Positions 9,280-19,544 of a stretch of 64,000 nt of DNA are shown here, piece after piece. Positions within the stretch are counted from its first letter, which is position 1, and each line of letters opens with the position of its first letter. The notes under the pieces were generated by a model that searched no databases, was not told where the DNA came from, and saw only the letters and a program-made list of their open reading frames with translations. This DNA comes from Mycobacterium sp. GTDB lineage: Bacteria; Actinomycetota; Actinomycetes; Mycobacteriales; Mycobacteriaceae. Both the position numbers and the translations under genes were made by a program. The stretch covers positions 60,254-124,253 of the forward strand of contig JAGYKK010000004.1 of the NCBI GenBank assembly GCA_018401645.1, in the 5' to 3' direction.

Positions 9280-10024
9280 ACGAATCAAGAGCTCTGCCGA
9301 AACCGACCCGGGTGTAGGCCTCCCCGCGCGGGGTAACGACCTTGAGGTCGAGGCCGTAGCGGTCGATACCGGTACACACCGCGGTATCGGCGTCGGGGTA
9401 GCCGCCCAGCGCCCGGGCCATGTCTGTCAACCCGGCAGCGTGATCGTCGTTGAGGTGGGTGATCGCACCGGCGGAGTTCGGACGGATGGGATCGGGTGCG
9501 GCGGCTGCGTAGTCCGAAGCGCTGGCCGAGTCCATCCGGCCGTAGCCACCCACCCAGCGCACCCGGTGCACCCGAAGTACCCACACCGAAAAGTCGCTGT
9601 ATTCGATGTAGTACCTCGCGGCCGGGATCGCCGCCACGTGGGCATCGCGGGCGGCCACCGCCTCGTCGCCGACTGGGCGTTCCACCAGTCCGGCCAGTGT
9701 GATGCGGCCGCTGGCCAACGGGTCGGACCCGGCGTCGGGTGCCACCACTGCCAAGCTCGCGCGGGGGTCGGCGGCAAGATTGCGGCCGTGTTCGGCCAGA
9801 TGGGAGACACACAGCACCGGGGCTCCGCCGAGTAGTCCGTAGGTGACGAACGACGCCCAGGGATCGCCGCTGGCGGTCAGACTGGCCAGGGTCCCGGCGT
9901 TGGTGGAGGCGACAATGGTGCGCGCCTCTTCCGCCGCGGAGGGCCGCGTTGCGTCGGCGATCTCGCTCAGCGGCGGCGCGAGCGTCGGCGCGTCGCCGGG
10001 GTCACCATGATCACGAGATGCCAC
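9227..10024 (-). CDS. HugZ-like pyridoxamine 5'-phosphate oxidase-fold protein with DUF2470 domain
   Basis: This intact 265-residue protein has an N-terminal split-barrel FMN/heme-binding domain (STNAGTLASLTASGDPWASFV, then LASGRITLAGLVERP). Its C-terminal DUF2470 domain is marked by ITHLNDDHAAGLTDMARALGG. This two-domain order is that of the HugZ/heme-utilisation family, whose characterised members degrade heme to release iron. Members in actinobacteria are not all shown to be heme oxygenases, so the reaction is inferred. The start codon at 10024 lies 16 bases from the end of the permease gene on the same strand. The 3' end overlaps the convergent hydrolase by about 50 bases. Confidence 0.85.
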   Translation of the reverse strand: MASRDHGDPGDAPTLAPPLSEIADATRPSAAEEARTIVASTNAGTLASLTASGDPWASFVTYGLLGGAPVLCVSHLAEHGRNLAADPRASLAVVAPDAGSDPLASGRITLAGLVERPVGDEAVAARDAHVAAIPAARYYIEYSDFSVWVLRVHRVRWVGGYGRMDSASASDYAAAAPDPIRPNSAGAITHLNDDHAAGLTDMARALGGYPDADTAVCTGIDRYGLDLKVVTPRGEAYTRVGFGRALDSFSELRSAAADLVHRARG

Positions 10025-10040
10025 GTCGGCGACGATACCG

Positions 10041-11420
10041 CTACGTGAGCAGAGCCCATCCCATCAGGATGCTCGCGGTCAGTACCACCACCGTCACCGG
10101 AACCCCGAAACGCACGAATGTCGTCGTTGAGTACCCGCGGGCCCCATGACCATCAGATTGGTCTGATGCGAGATCGGGTTGAGGAAGGTGAACGAGATGC
10201 AGGTGCCGATCAGGGTCAGCAGGACCACCGGGTTGAGGCCCGCGCTGGTGGCGACCTCGATGGCGACCGGGGTCAGGATTGCCGCCGCGGCGGCGTTGGT
10301 CACCACATTGGTCAGCACTGTCGTGATGACGGCGAACACGACGGCCACCAGGACCGCCTGACCGCCGGAAAGGGCAACGATCCGGGCCGAAAGGATCTCG
10401 CCCAGGCCACTTCTCACAACGATCGTGCCCAATCCGATGGAACCGGCGATAATGGCCAGGATGTTCCAGTTCAGCGCCCGCGCCGCGGATCGGGGCGTCA
10501 GTACGCGGGTCAGCACCATCAGAGTCGCACCGGCCACCGCGATCAGTTCCACCGGTGCGATGCCGAACGAGCTGCCGAGGATGACGCCGAGCAGGATCGT
10601 CAGCGCGGCCGCGGTCTTCCCGGTCTGGGGTGCCTTGCCGGCCACCTTCTGCCACAGGCCGACTTCGGGGTGACACCTTCGCGCCGAGGCGTTTCACGCC
10701 GACCAACTCGAACTCGGTGGTCCTGGCGATGCCGAGTTCACCGGCCGGACGTCCGATGCTGTTGGCGGACTCCGATAGCGGGATCTCGGCCCGCCAGGTG
10801 AGCTCGCGCGGGCCCGCTTCGACGTGCCCCCGTTTCAACAGCGGCGCCGTCAGCAGGAGCACCGCCCAGCCGGCCAGCGCTACCGGCACGGCCACCGGGA
10901 CGAAGGAGAACATCGACAGGCTGACCCCGTAGGTCTTCGCGATACCGGCGATGAGCAGGTTGGAACTCGTGCCGATCAGGGTGGCCGAACCGGCCAGGGT
11001 GGTGGCGTGGGCGATGGGCAGTAGCACGGCCCGGGCCGGGACGCCGTTGGTCTGTTCGAGTTCCTTGGTCGCCGGGATCAGCATGGCCATGATCGGCGTC
11101 GTGTTGATCATTGCCGACAGCACGCCGACGGGGGGTATCAGCCGCGCCAACGCCCCGCGGACCGACGCCACCCCGGACAGCAGGCGGAACATCACCCGCG
11201 ACACCACGCCGGTGTAGAACACCCCTTTGGCGATCACCAGCATCGCCGCGATGGTGATGACGCCGCTGTTGCCCAGCCCGGCGAACAACTCCGCCGGCGT
11301 CGCGATGCCGACGAACCCGGCCACCACCAAGGCGCACAGCAGTGCGAGCACCGCCGGTACCCGGCCGCTGACGATCGCCGCGAGCGTGACCACCACGATG
11401 ACCGCGGCGATGGCTGGCAT
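10041..11420 (-). pseudogene. SLC13/ArsB-type anion permease, two frameshifts
   Basis: From the ATG at 11420 the protein begins with hydrophobic segments (AIAAVIVVVTLAAIVSG), SGVITIAAMLVIAKGVFYTG and the signature INTTPIMAMLIPATKE. These are typical of SLC13/DASS transporters for dicarboxylate, sulfate or phosphate. After SMFSFVPVAVPVALAGWAVL the frame breaks near 10668, inside a TrkA-C-like cytosolic region (ELVGVKRLGAKVSP | EVGLWQKV). It resumes with GVILGSSFGIAPVELIAVAG and TTVLTNVVTNAAAAAILTPVA (second half repeat). A second slip near 10140 returns to the first frame for the last helix, to the stop at 10041. About 460 residues would result, somewhat short for members with two TrkA-C domains. 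Confidence 0.75.
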
Positions 11421-11455
11421 GGCCGTCAGTCTGGCACGGCGGTACGTTGACGGGC

Positions 11456-11932
11456 ATGACTCCTGACAGCGGAACATCGGACTTCGCGGACCGGGAACGC
11501 GCCCGAATCGAAACGGAACTGGCCGAACTGCGCGGCCGACGCGACCGGCTCCGCGCCGAGCGCGCCGAAGATCCGGAGAGCGTCGGTGACCGGGGCGACG
11601 CGGCCGATGCGTTGCAGCGCGGTGAGGACCTAGCCGGGATCGACGAACAGATCGGGCGCCTGAGTTGGTTACTGGCCGGGGGAAACGCTGCCGTGGCGGG
11701 CCAACTGCCCAACGGCACGGCGGTCAGGCTGCGCTTCCCCGACGGCGAGGAGGTCAGCATGAGGGTGATCAACTTCATTGAGGAGACTCCGGCCGGCGCC
11801 GAGGACTCCACCCTGACCGCCGACAGTCCATTGGGCCTGGCCCTGTTCGGGCGCAAGGCCGGCGACCATGTCGTCTACCCGACCCCGCGCGGTGAGTTGG
11901 CGGTCACCCTGTTGGCCATCGAGCACCCCTGA
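11456..11932 (+). CDS. GreA/GreB-type transcription factor homologue (Rv3788-like)
   Basis: This is a 158-residue protein. Residues about 8-70 form a charged coiled coil (RARIETELAELRGRRDRLRAE, then ALQRGEDLAGIDEQIGRLSWLL). Residues about 80-158 form the FKBP-like Gre C-terminal domain, ending with DSPLGLALFGRKAGDHVVYPTPRGE, a close match to the Gre signature SPLGxALLGxxxGDxVxxxTP. Gre factors enter the RNA polymerase secondary channel through the coiled coil. The sequence resembles mycobacterial Rv3788, described as an inhibitory Gre homologue rather than a cleavage factor; that role is inferred here. The gene is divergent from the permease with 35 bases between starts and overlaps the next gene by one base. 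Confidence 0.85.
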   Translation: MTPDSGTSDFADRERARIETELAELRGRRDRLRAERAEDPESVGDRGDAADALQRGEDLAGIDEQIGRLSWLLAGGNAAVAGQLPNGTAVRLRFPDGEEVSMRVINFIEETPAGAEDSTLTADSPLGLALFGRKAGDHVVYPTPRGELAVTLLAIEHP

Positions 11933-12906
11933 TGCGCGCGGTCAGGGTCACCGAACTCGGTGGCCCGCAGAGCCTGGAACTCGTCGAGGTCGACGAACCC
12001 GCGGCCGACGGCGGCATCGTCGTCGATGTCCACGCGGCCGGGGTCGCGTTCCCCGACGCGCTACTGACCCGCGGGCTCTATCAGTACCGCCCGGAGTTGC
12101 CGTTCACCCTCGGTGCGGAGTTGGCCGGGGTGGTGCGCGAGGCGCCGCCGGGCGCCCACGTGAAAGTCGGCGACCGGGTGCTTGGGTTGACGATGATCGG
12201 CGGCGCGATGGCCGAGACGGCCGTGCTGAGCGCCGACCGCGTTTTCCCGCTACCCGACAACGTCGGCTTCGAGGCCGGCGCGGGCCTACTGTTCAACGAT
12301 CTGACGGTGTACTTCGCGCTCACGACTCGAGCTCGTCTGGCCCGGGGCGAGACGATCCTCGTGCACGGCGCCGCTGGCGGCATTGGAACCTCGACGCTTC
12401 GACTGGCTCCGGCACTGGGTGCCAGCCGGGTGATCGCGGTGGTCAGCACCGAGGACAAAAAGGACGTCGCGCGTGCGGCCGGCGCCACCGATGTCGTGCT
12501 CGCCGAAGGCTTCAAGGATGCGGTCGCCGAACTCACCGGCGGCCGGGGCGTCGACATCGTGATGGACCCGGTGGGAGGTGACCGGTTTACCGACTCGCTG
12601 CGTTCACTGGCACCGGCCGGCCGGCTCCTGGTGGTCGGATTCACCGGTGGGGAGATTCCGACGGTCAAGGTGAACCGGCTGCTGTTGAACAACATCGATG
12701 TTGTCGGGGTCGGTTGGGGCGCTTGGACACTCGCCCACCCCGGTGCGCTGGCAGAGCAGTGGGCGGGCCTGGCAGCACTGCTGAAGGCGGGCACCCTTGC
12801 CACGCCGCAGCCCGATGTGTATCCGCTGGCCCGGGCCGCCGAGGCCGTCGCAGCCCTGGAGAACCGCACCGCCCGGGGCAAGGTCGTCGTCCGCATCCGC
12901 GACTGA
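11932..12906 (+). CDS. NADPH:quinone oxidoreductase family protein (zinc-free MDR)
   Basis: This 324-residue medium-chain reductase starts with MRAVRVTELGGPQSLELVEV, the usual start of quinone-oxidoreductase-like MDR proteins. The cofactor motif is HGAAGGIGTSTLRLA (about 144-158), and VVSTEDKKDVARAAGATDVV follows. The structural-zinc cysteine cluster of alcohol dehydrogenases is missing, which places it in the zinc-independent branch that reduces quinones or enones with NADPH. Its ATG overlaps the TGA of the Gre-like gene (TGATG), so the two are probably translationally coupled. Confidence 0.9.
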   Translation: MRAVRVTELGGPQSLELVEVDEPAADGGIVVDVHAAGVAFPDALLTRGLYQYRPELPFTLGAELAGVVREAPPGAHVKVGDRVLGLTMIGGAMAETAVLSADRVFPLPDNVGFEAGAGLLFNDLTVYFALTTRARLARGETILVHGAAGGIGTSTLRLAPALGASRVIAVVSTEDKKDVARAAGATDVVLAEGFKDAVAELTGGRGVDIVMDPVGGDRFTDSLRSLAPAGRLLVVGFTGGEIPTVKVNRLLLNNIDVVGVGWGAWTLAHPGALAEQWAGLAALLKAGTLATPQPDVYPLARAAEAVAALENRTARGKVVVRIRD

Positions 12907-12957
12907 CGTCTCGGTAGTGCGCCGAACCTGTCGGTAGCCCGGTCTAGGTTGGGGAGG

Positions 12958-15900
12958 ATGGCTCTACACCTGCACCGCGCGGAACGCACCGACATCCTGG
13001 CGGATGGGCTCGGCGCTTTACTGGCCGTACCGCCTTCGGACCCGTTCGCCACGGACCTGGTGATCGTCCCCGCCCGCGGTGTGGAACGTTGGCTGTCTCA
13101 GCGGTTGTCCCACATCCTGGGCCGAGGATCCGGTGCCGACGGTGTCTGTGCCGGGGTGACGTTTCGCTCGCCGGCTTCCCTGATCGCCGAGATCGCCGGT
13201 ACCCGCGATCGCGACCCATGGTCACCGGAGGCCATGGCCTGGCCGCTGTTGGAGGTCATCGATGCTGGACTCGATGAACCTTGGTGCCGCACCCTGGCCA
13301 CCCATCTCGGCCATTTCGCCACCGGCGAGGAACGGGAACTGCGCCAAGGCCGCCGCTACGCGGTGACGCGGCGACTGGCCGGATTGTTCGCCTCCTACGC
13401 CCGCCAACGTCCGCAACTGCTCACCGACTGGCTTGCCGGGGACATCGGTGATCTGCCCACCGATCTCACCTGGCAACCGCAGCTCTGGAGCCGACTCGTG
13501 GCGCTGATGGCGATCGAGCCGCCGGACGTTCGACACGCGAAAACTGTTGCCCGGCTTCGTGAATCGCCATCGGACCTGCCGGCACGACTGTCGCTGTTCG
13601 GACACACCAGACTTCCGGCGACCGATATCGAGCTATTGAACGCCCTGGCCTCCCACCACGATCTGCACCTGTGGTTGCCGCACCCCAGTGCTGAGGCGTG
13701 GACGGCGCTGGCCGATCTTCGGGGGGTTGTGCCACGGCGCGCCGACGATAGCCACCGCCGCGTCGCCCACCCGTTGCTGGCCACCCTCGGCCGTGATCTG
13801 CGCGAATTACAACGCAGCCTGCCCGCGACGGTGGTAAGCGATGAATTCCTGAGCGGCGCAGGCCATCCGGAAAACCTACTGGGCTGGCTGCAGTCCGACA
13901 TCGCCGCCAATGAGGTGCGTCCGCGGGGCCGCAGCCCCCGAGTGGAAGACCGTTCGGTACAGGTGCACAGTTGCCATGGCCCGGCTCGACAGATCGACGT
14001 CCTGCGGGAGGTGCTGCTAGGCCTGCTCGCCGACGACGAAACGCTGGAGCCCCGCGACATCCTGGTGATGTGCCCGGATATCGAGACCTATGCGCCCCTG
14101 ATCGCGGCCAACTTCGGGCTCGGTGAGGTGATGTCCGGCGGACATCCCGCGCATCGACTGAGGGTCCGGTTGGCCGATCGCGCTCTGATCCAGACCAACC
14201 CCCTGCTGGCGGTGGCGTCCCAACTGCTCAACCTGGCCGGCAGCCGCGTCACCGCCACCGAGGTTCTTAACCTCGCGCAGGCGGCCGCGGTGCGAGCCAG
14301 GTTCGGTTTCACCGACGACGATCTGGTGGACATCACCGACTGGGTGCGCGAGGCGAACATCCGGTGGGGTTTCGATCAGGAACATCGCCGGCCCTATGGC
14401 GTCGACTTCGTCCACAACACCTGGCGTTTCGGTCTCGACCGGGTGCTTGCCGGGGTGGCGCTTTCGGATGATTCCCAGAGCTGGATCGACAACACCCTCC
14501 CACTCGACGACGTCGGCAGTAACAGCGTCGAACTGGCCGGGCGTCTCACCGAATTCGTCGGTCGGGTGCAGCGCATCGTTGAGTCCCTCAGCGGTACCCG
14601 GTCACTGCGGGACTGGCTTACTCACTTGGCCGACGGCATCACCATGATCACCCAGATCGACGCCGGTGACGCCTGGCAGTTCAGTCAGATGGAGCGCGAG
14701 TTCAACGACGTGTGCGCGCGTGCGGGTTCGCGTGAGTCCACGGTACTTCGGCTGCCGGACCTGCAAGCGCTACTGGGTCAGCACCTGGCCGGCCGACCCA
14801 CCCGGGCCAACTTCCGCACCGGGACGTTGACCGTCTGCACCATGGTGCCGATGCGGTCGGTGCCGCACCGGGTGGTGTGCCTGGTCGGCTTGGACGACAC
14901 CGTATTTCCCCGGATCGGAGTTGTCGACGGCGACGACGCGTTGGCACGGCATCCCCTGACCGGCGAGCGCGACGTGCGCTCTGAAGACCGGCAACTGCTG
15001 CTCGACGCCATTGGTGCCGCCACCGAGACCCTGGTGATCACCTACACCGGAGCCAACGACTACACCGGTCAGCCACGCCCGCCGGCGGTACCGTTGGCCG
15101 AACTGCTCGACGCGCTGGACGTCACCGCCGAGACCAAGGTCCGCGACGTCATCGTCACCCACCATCCACTGCAGCCCTTCGACGCTCGCAATGTCGAACC
15201 GGGTGCCCTGGTGCCGGACAAATCCTTCAGCTTCGACGCGACGGTTCTTCGAGCCGCGGGCGGGACCGCCGACCATTACCGACTCCTTCGTCTCCGGCCG
15301 TCGGGACCGGCGGCCGCCGCCGATGACGTCGGATTGGCCGAACTGCTGACCTTTTTCAAGGATCCGGTTCGGGGGTTCTTCCGTGCCCTGGATTACACCT
15401 TTCCGGCCGACGTGAAAGGCCTCGACGACGCGATGCCCGTGGAAATCGACAATCTGCAGGAGTGGACTGTCGGTGACCGGATGCTCGCCGACATCCTGCA
15501 CGGGATGAGTCCCGATCGGGCTCGGCAGGCCGAGTGGTGCCGCGGCACGCTGCCACCCGGACAGCTCGGTTGGCGTAAGGCCACCGAAATCCGTGATCAG
15601 ACCGCACTGCTCGCCGCCGAGGTACTGGCGTTGCGGTCGGACCCGGCCCGGGCGATCGACGTCAGTCTCGACATTGGTGCCGGCCGCCGATTGACCGGCA
15701 CCGTATCGCCGGTGTTCGGCAACCGGTTGGTGACGGCCACCTACTCCCGGCTCGACGGCAAACATCTGCTGGCCTCCTGGATCCCGCTACTGGCCTTGAT
15801 CGCCTACGTTCCCGAGCGGGATTGGTCCGCGGTGTGCGTCGGCCGTCCCAAGCGCGGAACCCGGCCGCGCCGGGAACTCCTCGGACCGCCGCAGGCATCC

Positions 15901-16236
15901 GCGATCGACCTGCTGGCCGACCTCGTCGCCATCTACGACGCCGGGCGCCGCGAACCCATTCCGCTGCCGTTGAAGACGTCCTTCGCCTGGGCTGAGGCGC
16001 GACACTGCGGGGACGACCCCCTTGTCGCCGCCGGTCGCCGGTGGCGCTCGGGGAGGTTCCCCGGCGATGACAGACAACCCGCGCATGTCCAGGCGTGGGG
16101 AGCCGGTGTGACCCTCTCGGACCTGATGCAACCATTGCGACCGGGTGAGGGGCACAGCGGCGAGAACAACCGCCTGGGCGCTTATTCAGCGCGGCTTTGG
16201 CTGCCGATGCTGCAAGCCGGGCAGGGGGAGCGCTGA
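12958..16236 (+). CDS. recC: Exodeoxyribonuclease V subunit gamma (RecC)
   Basis: This is a 1092-residue RecC. The ATG at 12958 (MALHLHRAERTDILADGLGA) follows GGGGAGG and is preferred over an in-frame TTG nine bases earlier. RecC hallmarks are the N-terminal LHRAERTDxLADxLxxxL, VPARGVERWLSQRLSHILG, QVHSCHGPARQIDVLREVLLGLL and TLTVCTMVPMRSVPHRVVCLVGLDDTVFPR. RecC is the inactive helicase-like subunit that splits the strands and recognises Chi in RecBCD. The gene is intact and its stop overlaps the RecB start, so recC-recB-recD form one transcription unit. In mycobacteria RecBCD serves mainly single-strand annealing repair alongside AdnAB. Confidence 0.96.
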   Translation: MALHLHRAERTDILADGLGALLAVPPSDPFATDLVIVPARGVERWLSQRLSHILGRGSGADGVCAGVTFRSPASLIAEIAGTRDRDPWSPEAMAWPLLEVIDAGLDEPWCRTLATHLGHFATGEERELRQGRRYAVTRRLAGLFASYARQRPQLLTDWLAGDIGDLPTDLTWQPQLWSRLVALMAIEPPDVRHAKTVARLRESPSDLPARLSLFGHTRLPATDIELLNALASHHDLHLWLPHPSAEAWTALADLRGVVPRRADDSHRRVAHPLLATLGRDLRELQRSLPATVVSDEFLSGAGHPENLLGWLQSDIAANEVRPRGRSPRVEDRSVQVHSCHGPARQIDVLREVLLGLLADDETLEPRDILVMCPDIETYAPLIAANFGLGEVMSGGHPAHRLRVRLADRALIQTNPLLAVASQLLNLAGSRVTATEVLNLAQAAAVRARFGFTDDDLVDITDWVREANIRWGFDQEHRRPYGVDFVHNTWRFGLDRVLAGVALSDDSQSWIDNTLPLDDVGSNSVELAGRLTEFVGRVQRIVESLSGTRSLRDWLTHLADGITMITQIDAGDAWQFSQMEREFNDVCARAGSRESTVLRLPDLQALLGQHLAGRPTRANFRTGTLTVCTMVPMRSVPHRVVCLVGLDDTVFPRIGVVDGDDALARHPLTGERDVRSEDRQLLLDAIGAATETLVITYTGANDYTGQPRPPAVPLAELLDALDVTAETKVRDVIVTHHPLQPFDARNVEPGALVPDKSFSFDATVLRAAGGTADHYRLLRLRPSGPAAAADDVGLAELLTFFKDPVRGFFRALDYTFPADVKGLDDAMPVEIDNLQEWTVGDRMLADILHGMSPDRARQAEWCRGTLPPGQLGWRKATEIRDQTALLAAEVLALRSDPARAIDVSLDIGAGRRLTGTVSPVFGNRLVTATYSRLDGKHLLASWIPLLALIAYVPERDWSAVCVGRPKRGTRPRRELLGPPQASAIDLLADLVAIYDAGRREPIPLPLKTSFAWAEARHCGDDPLVAAGRRWRSGRFPGDDRQPAHVQAWGAGVTLSDLMQPLRPGEGHSGENNRLGAYSARLWLPMLQAGQGER

Positions 16237-19200
16237 TGGAACCGCGCCGCTTCGATCTGCTCGGGCCGCTGCCGTCGCCGCGCACAACGACGGTCCTCGA
16301 GGCCAGTGCCGGCACCGGTAAGACATTCGCCCTGGCCGGTCTGGTGACCCGCTATATCGCCGAAGGTGCGGCCACGCTGGATCAGATGCTGCTGATCACC
16401 TTCGGCCGTGCGGCCACCCAGGAGTTACGGGACCGGGTGCGCCGCCAGATCGCCCACGCCCTGGCGGCCTTCGACGATCCCGGACTGGCGGGGGAGAACC
16501 AGGTGGTGAGACACCTGCTGGACGGCAGCCCTGACATACTCGCGACGCGCAAGAAACTGCTCGGTGACGCCCTCGCCGGTTTCGACGCCGCCACCATCGC
16601 GACCATCCACCAGTTCTGCAATATCGTCCTGACGTCGTTGGGTGTGGCCGGTGACACCGACGCCGGGGTGGAGTTGGTGGAAAGTCTCGACGAGTTGGTC
16701 AGCGAGATCGTCGACGACCTCTATCTGGCGCGCTTCGGCCGCCTCCGCGAACCGCCACCGCTGACCTACGACCAGGCTCACACGATCGCCCGCGCGGTGG
16801 CGGGCAACCCCGCCACTGAGTTGCGCCCGGCCGGCCCAGAACCGGGTTCGGAGGCCGCCGTTCGCGTGGACTTCGCCAACGCCGTCCTTGCCGAACTTGA
16901 AATCCGGAAGCGCCGCCGGCGCATCCTCGGCTACGACGACCTGCTCACCCGGTTGGCCGGTGCCCTCGACGGGGCCGATTCACCGGCGCGGATGCGGATG
17001 AGTCGACGCTGGCCCATCGTCATGGTCGATGAGTTTCAGGACACCGACCCGGTGCAGTGGAAGGTGATCAACGAAGCATTCAACGGCACCTCGACGCTGG
17101 TTCTGATCGGTGACCCGAAGCAGGCGATCTACGCATTCCGCGGCGGTGACATCGTCACCTACCTGCAGGCCGCTCAGACCGCCGGCGAGAAACAGACACT
17201 GGGCGTCAACTGGCGAAGTGACGGTGCGCTCCTCACCCGGTTGCAGGCCGTCCTGCGGGGGGCCGAACTCGGCGATCCACGAATTGTGATCCATGACGTC
17301 GAACCACATCACCAGGGCAGTCGGCTGGCCGGTGCACCGCACAACGAACCCTTCCGTTTGCGGGTTGTTCCCCGAAGCGCTCTAGGCCGCAGCGGAACCC
17401 AGAAGATTCCCATCGATGATCTGCGCTCCTACATCAGTAGGGATCTCGCATCGCAGATCGCTCAACTACTGACCAGCCCGGCGACCTTCGACGGCAACAG
17501 CATCAAGGCCGGCGATATCGCCGTGATCGTCGAGAAGCGCAGAGATGCCCGCGTGTGTTTCGACGCCCTGACCGAGGCCGGGATCCCAGCCGTGTATACC
17601 GGTGACTCCGACGTGTTCTCCTCCGAGGCATGCAGTGATTGGCTGTCGCTGCTGGATGCATTCGATTCCCCGCATCGCTCGGGTGTCGTCCGGGCCGCCG
17701 CTGCGACGATGTTCTTCGGCTACGACGCCCACGATCTGGCTACTGGCGGAGATGAACTCACCGACAGTGTCGCCGAGACCATCCGGGAGTGGGCCGATCA
17801 CGCCCGATCAAACGGCGTGGCAGCGGTTTTCGAGTCGGCGCGCTTGCGCGGTATGGCCGATCGGATGCTGTCGCGCCGCGGCGGGGAACGCTATATGACC
17901 GACATGGCCCACGCGACGCAACTACTGCAGGAGATCGCCCATCGCGAGCACTATTCGCTGCCCGCACTACGGGACTGGCTGCACAGCCGTCGTATCGAGA
18001 GTGGCGGCGGGCCGGAGCGCAATCGGCGACTGGACAGTGATGCCGCGGCCGTTCAGGTGTTGACGGTGCACGGCAGCAAAGGTCTGCAGTACCCGATCGT
18101 TTACCTGCCATTCGCCTTCAATCGCAACGTCCAGGATCAGGATTTGATTCTGTTCCATGACGGTGACGTCCGCTGCCTGCACATCGGCGGATCCGCCAGT
18201 CCGGACCACGCCCAGGTACAGATGCTGGGCCGCCGGGAAAGTGCCAGCGACGACAGTCGGCTGATTTACGTGGCGATGACCCGAGCCCAGGTACAGGTGG
18301 TGGCGTGGTGGGCGCCGTCGAAGGATGAGCCCAACGGCGGGCTGTCACGGTTATTGCGAGACCGGCGTCCCGGTGAAGCAACGGTCAACATCCGCTGTAA
18401 TCCACCGACGGTCACCGACGACGAAGCATTGGCGCGGTTCGGCGAATGGCAGGCTGCCGGCGGGCCGGTGATCGAGGAGGCCGTGATCGGGCCACTGCCA
18501 CCATTGCCGGCCACCCCGCGTCCGAAGGAGTTGGTGGCCAGGCACTTCCATCGCACCATCGACACGACGTGGCGGCGCACCTCATATTCCGGACTGGTGC
18601 GTTCGGCCCAGGAAAGTGCCGGGGTGAGCAGCGAACCGGAGGTCGTCGAACTCGACGACGAGGTCTCTGATATCGCGCTGGCGACCCCGACCGAGGGATC
18701 CGATGTCCCCTCACCGATGGCCGATCTGCCTTCCGGTGCCCAGTTCGGCACGCTGGTGCACGCGGTGTTGGAGTCGGCGGACCCACTGGCCGACGACTTG
18801 ATGGGCGAACTGCGCGCCCAGATTGCCGAACACTCCCTCTGGTGGCCGGTCAGTGTGGCCGCCGCGGATCTGGCGAAGGCCCTGGTGCCGCTTCACGACA
18901 CCCCACTAGGGCCGCTGGCCGGGGGATTGACGCTACGCCAGATCGGGATGGCGGATCGGTTGTGCGAGATGGACTTCGAGTTCCCGCTCGTCGGCGGCGA
19001 CCTGCGGTCCTCGGTACCCGACATCCGCTTGGCTGATGTCGGACGACTCCTCGCCGACCACCTGTCGCCGGATGATCCGCTTGCCGCCTACGCCGGGCGG
19101 CTGACGGACGCGGCTCTGGGCGGCCAACCGCTACGCGGCTATCTCAGTGGTTCGGTGGACGTCGTGCTGCGCATTCCCGACGCAAACGGCCATCGCTATC

Positions 19201-19544
19201 TGGTGGTCGACTACAAGACTAACTGGCTCGGTGATGCCGACCGTCCGCTCACCGCCGCGGACTACTCCGCGCCCCGCATGACCGAAGCCATGCTGCATTC
19301 CGATTATCCGCTGCAGGCACTGCTGTATTGCGTTGTGCTACATCGGTTTTTGCGTTGGCGTCAGCCCGGATACGACCCGGACCAGCACCTTGGAGGAGTG
19401 CTGTACCTGTTCATTCGCGGGATGTGTGGTCCGGACACCCCGTCAGTCAACGGTAATCCCGCTGGAGTGTTCAGTTGGCGGCCGCCTGCAGAGCTGGTCA
19501 TCGCAGTCTCTGATCTTCTCGACGGCCGTCGGGCAGCGGCATGA
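16236..19544 (+). CDS. recB: Exodeoxyribonuclease V subunit beta (RecB helicase-nuclease)
   Basis: This is a 1102-residue SF1A helicase fused to a nuclease. The Walker A motif ASAGTGKT is at residues 23-30. Motif Ia-III elements include MLLITFGRAATQELRDRVR, VMVDEFQDTDPVQWKV (Walker B) and VLIGDPKQAIYAFRGGD. Motifs V-VI are VLTVHGSKGLQYPIVYLP and SRLIYVAMTRAQ. The C-terminal nuclease carries GSVDVVLRI and LVVDYKTNWLG, with the D...DYK metal-site residues present. RecB moves 3'-5' and cuts DNA for the whole complex. The ATG at 16236 overlaps the recC stop (TGATG). Confidence 0.97.
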   Translation: MEPRRFDLLGPLPSPRTTTVLEASAGTGKTFALAGLVTRYIAEGAATLDQMLLITFGRAATQELRDRVRRQIAHALAAFDDPGLAGENQVVRHLLDGSPDILATRKKLLGDALAGFDAATIATIHQFCNIVLTSLGVAGDTDAGVELVESLDELVSEIVDDLYLARFGRLREPPPLTYDQAHTIARAVAGNPATELRPAGPEPGSEAAVRVDFANAVLAELEIRKRRRRILGYDDLLTRLAGALDGADSPARMRMSRRWPIVMVDEFQDTDPVQWKVINEAFNGTSTLVLIGDPKQAIYAFRGGDIVTYLQAAQTAGEKQTLGVNWRSDGALLTRLQAVLRGAELGDPRIVIHDVEPHHQGSRLAGAPHNEPFRLRVVPRSALGRSGTQKIPIDDLRSYISRDLASQIAQLLTSPATFDGNSIKAGDIAVIVEKRRDARVCFDALTEAGIPAVYTGDSDVFSSEACSDWLSLLDAFDSPHRSGVVRAAAATMFFGYDAHDLATGGDELTDSVAETIREWADHARSNGVAAVFESARLRGMADRMLSRRGGERYMTDMAHATQLLQEIAHREHYSLPALRDWLHSRRIESGGGPERNRRLDSDAAAVQVLTVHGSKGLQYPIVYLPFAFNRNVQDQDLILFHDGDVRCLHIGGSASPDHAQVQMLGRRESASDDSRLIYVAMTRAQVQVVAWWAPSKDEPNGGLSRLLRDRRPGEATVNIRCNPPTVTDDEALARFGEWQAAGGPVIEEAVIGPLPPLPATPRPKELVARHFHRTIDTTWRRTSYSGLVRSAQESAGVSSEPEVVELDDEVSDIALATPTEGSDVPSPMADLPSGAQFGTLVHAVLESADPLADDLMGELRAQIAEHSLWWPVSVAAADLAKALVPLHDTPLGPLAGGLTLRQIGMADRLCEMDFEFPLVGGDLRSSVPDIRLADVGRLLADHLSPDDPLAAYAGRLTDAALGGQPLRGYLSGSVDVVLRIPDANGHRYLVVDYKTNWLGDADRPLTAADYSAPRMTEAMLHSDYPLQALLYCVVLHRFLRWRQPGYDPDQHLGGVLYLFIRGMCGPDTPSVNGNPAGVFSWRPPAELVIAVSDLLDGRRAAA

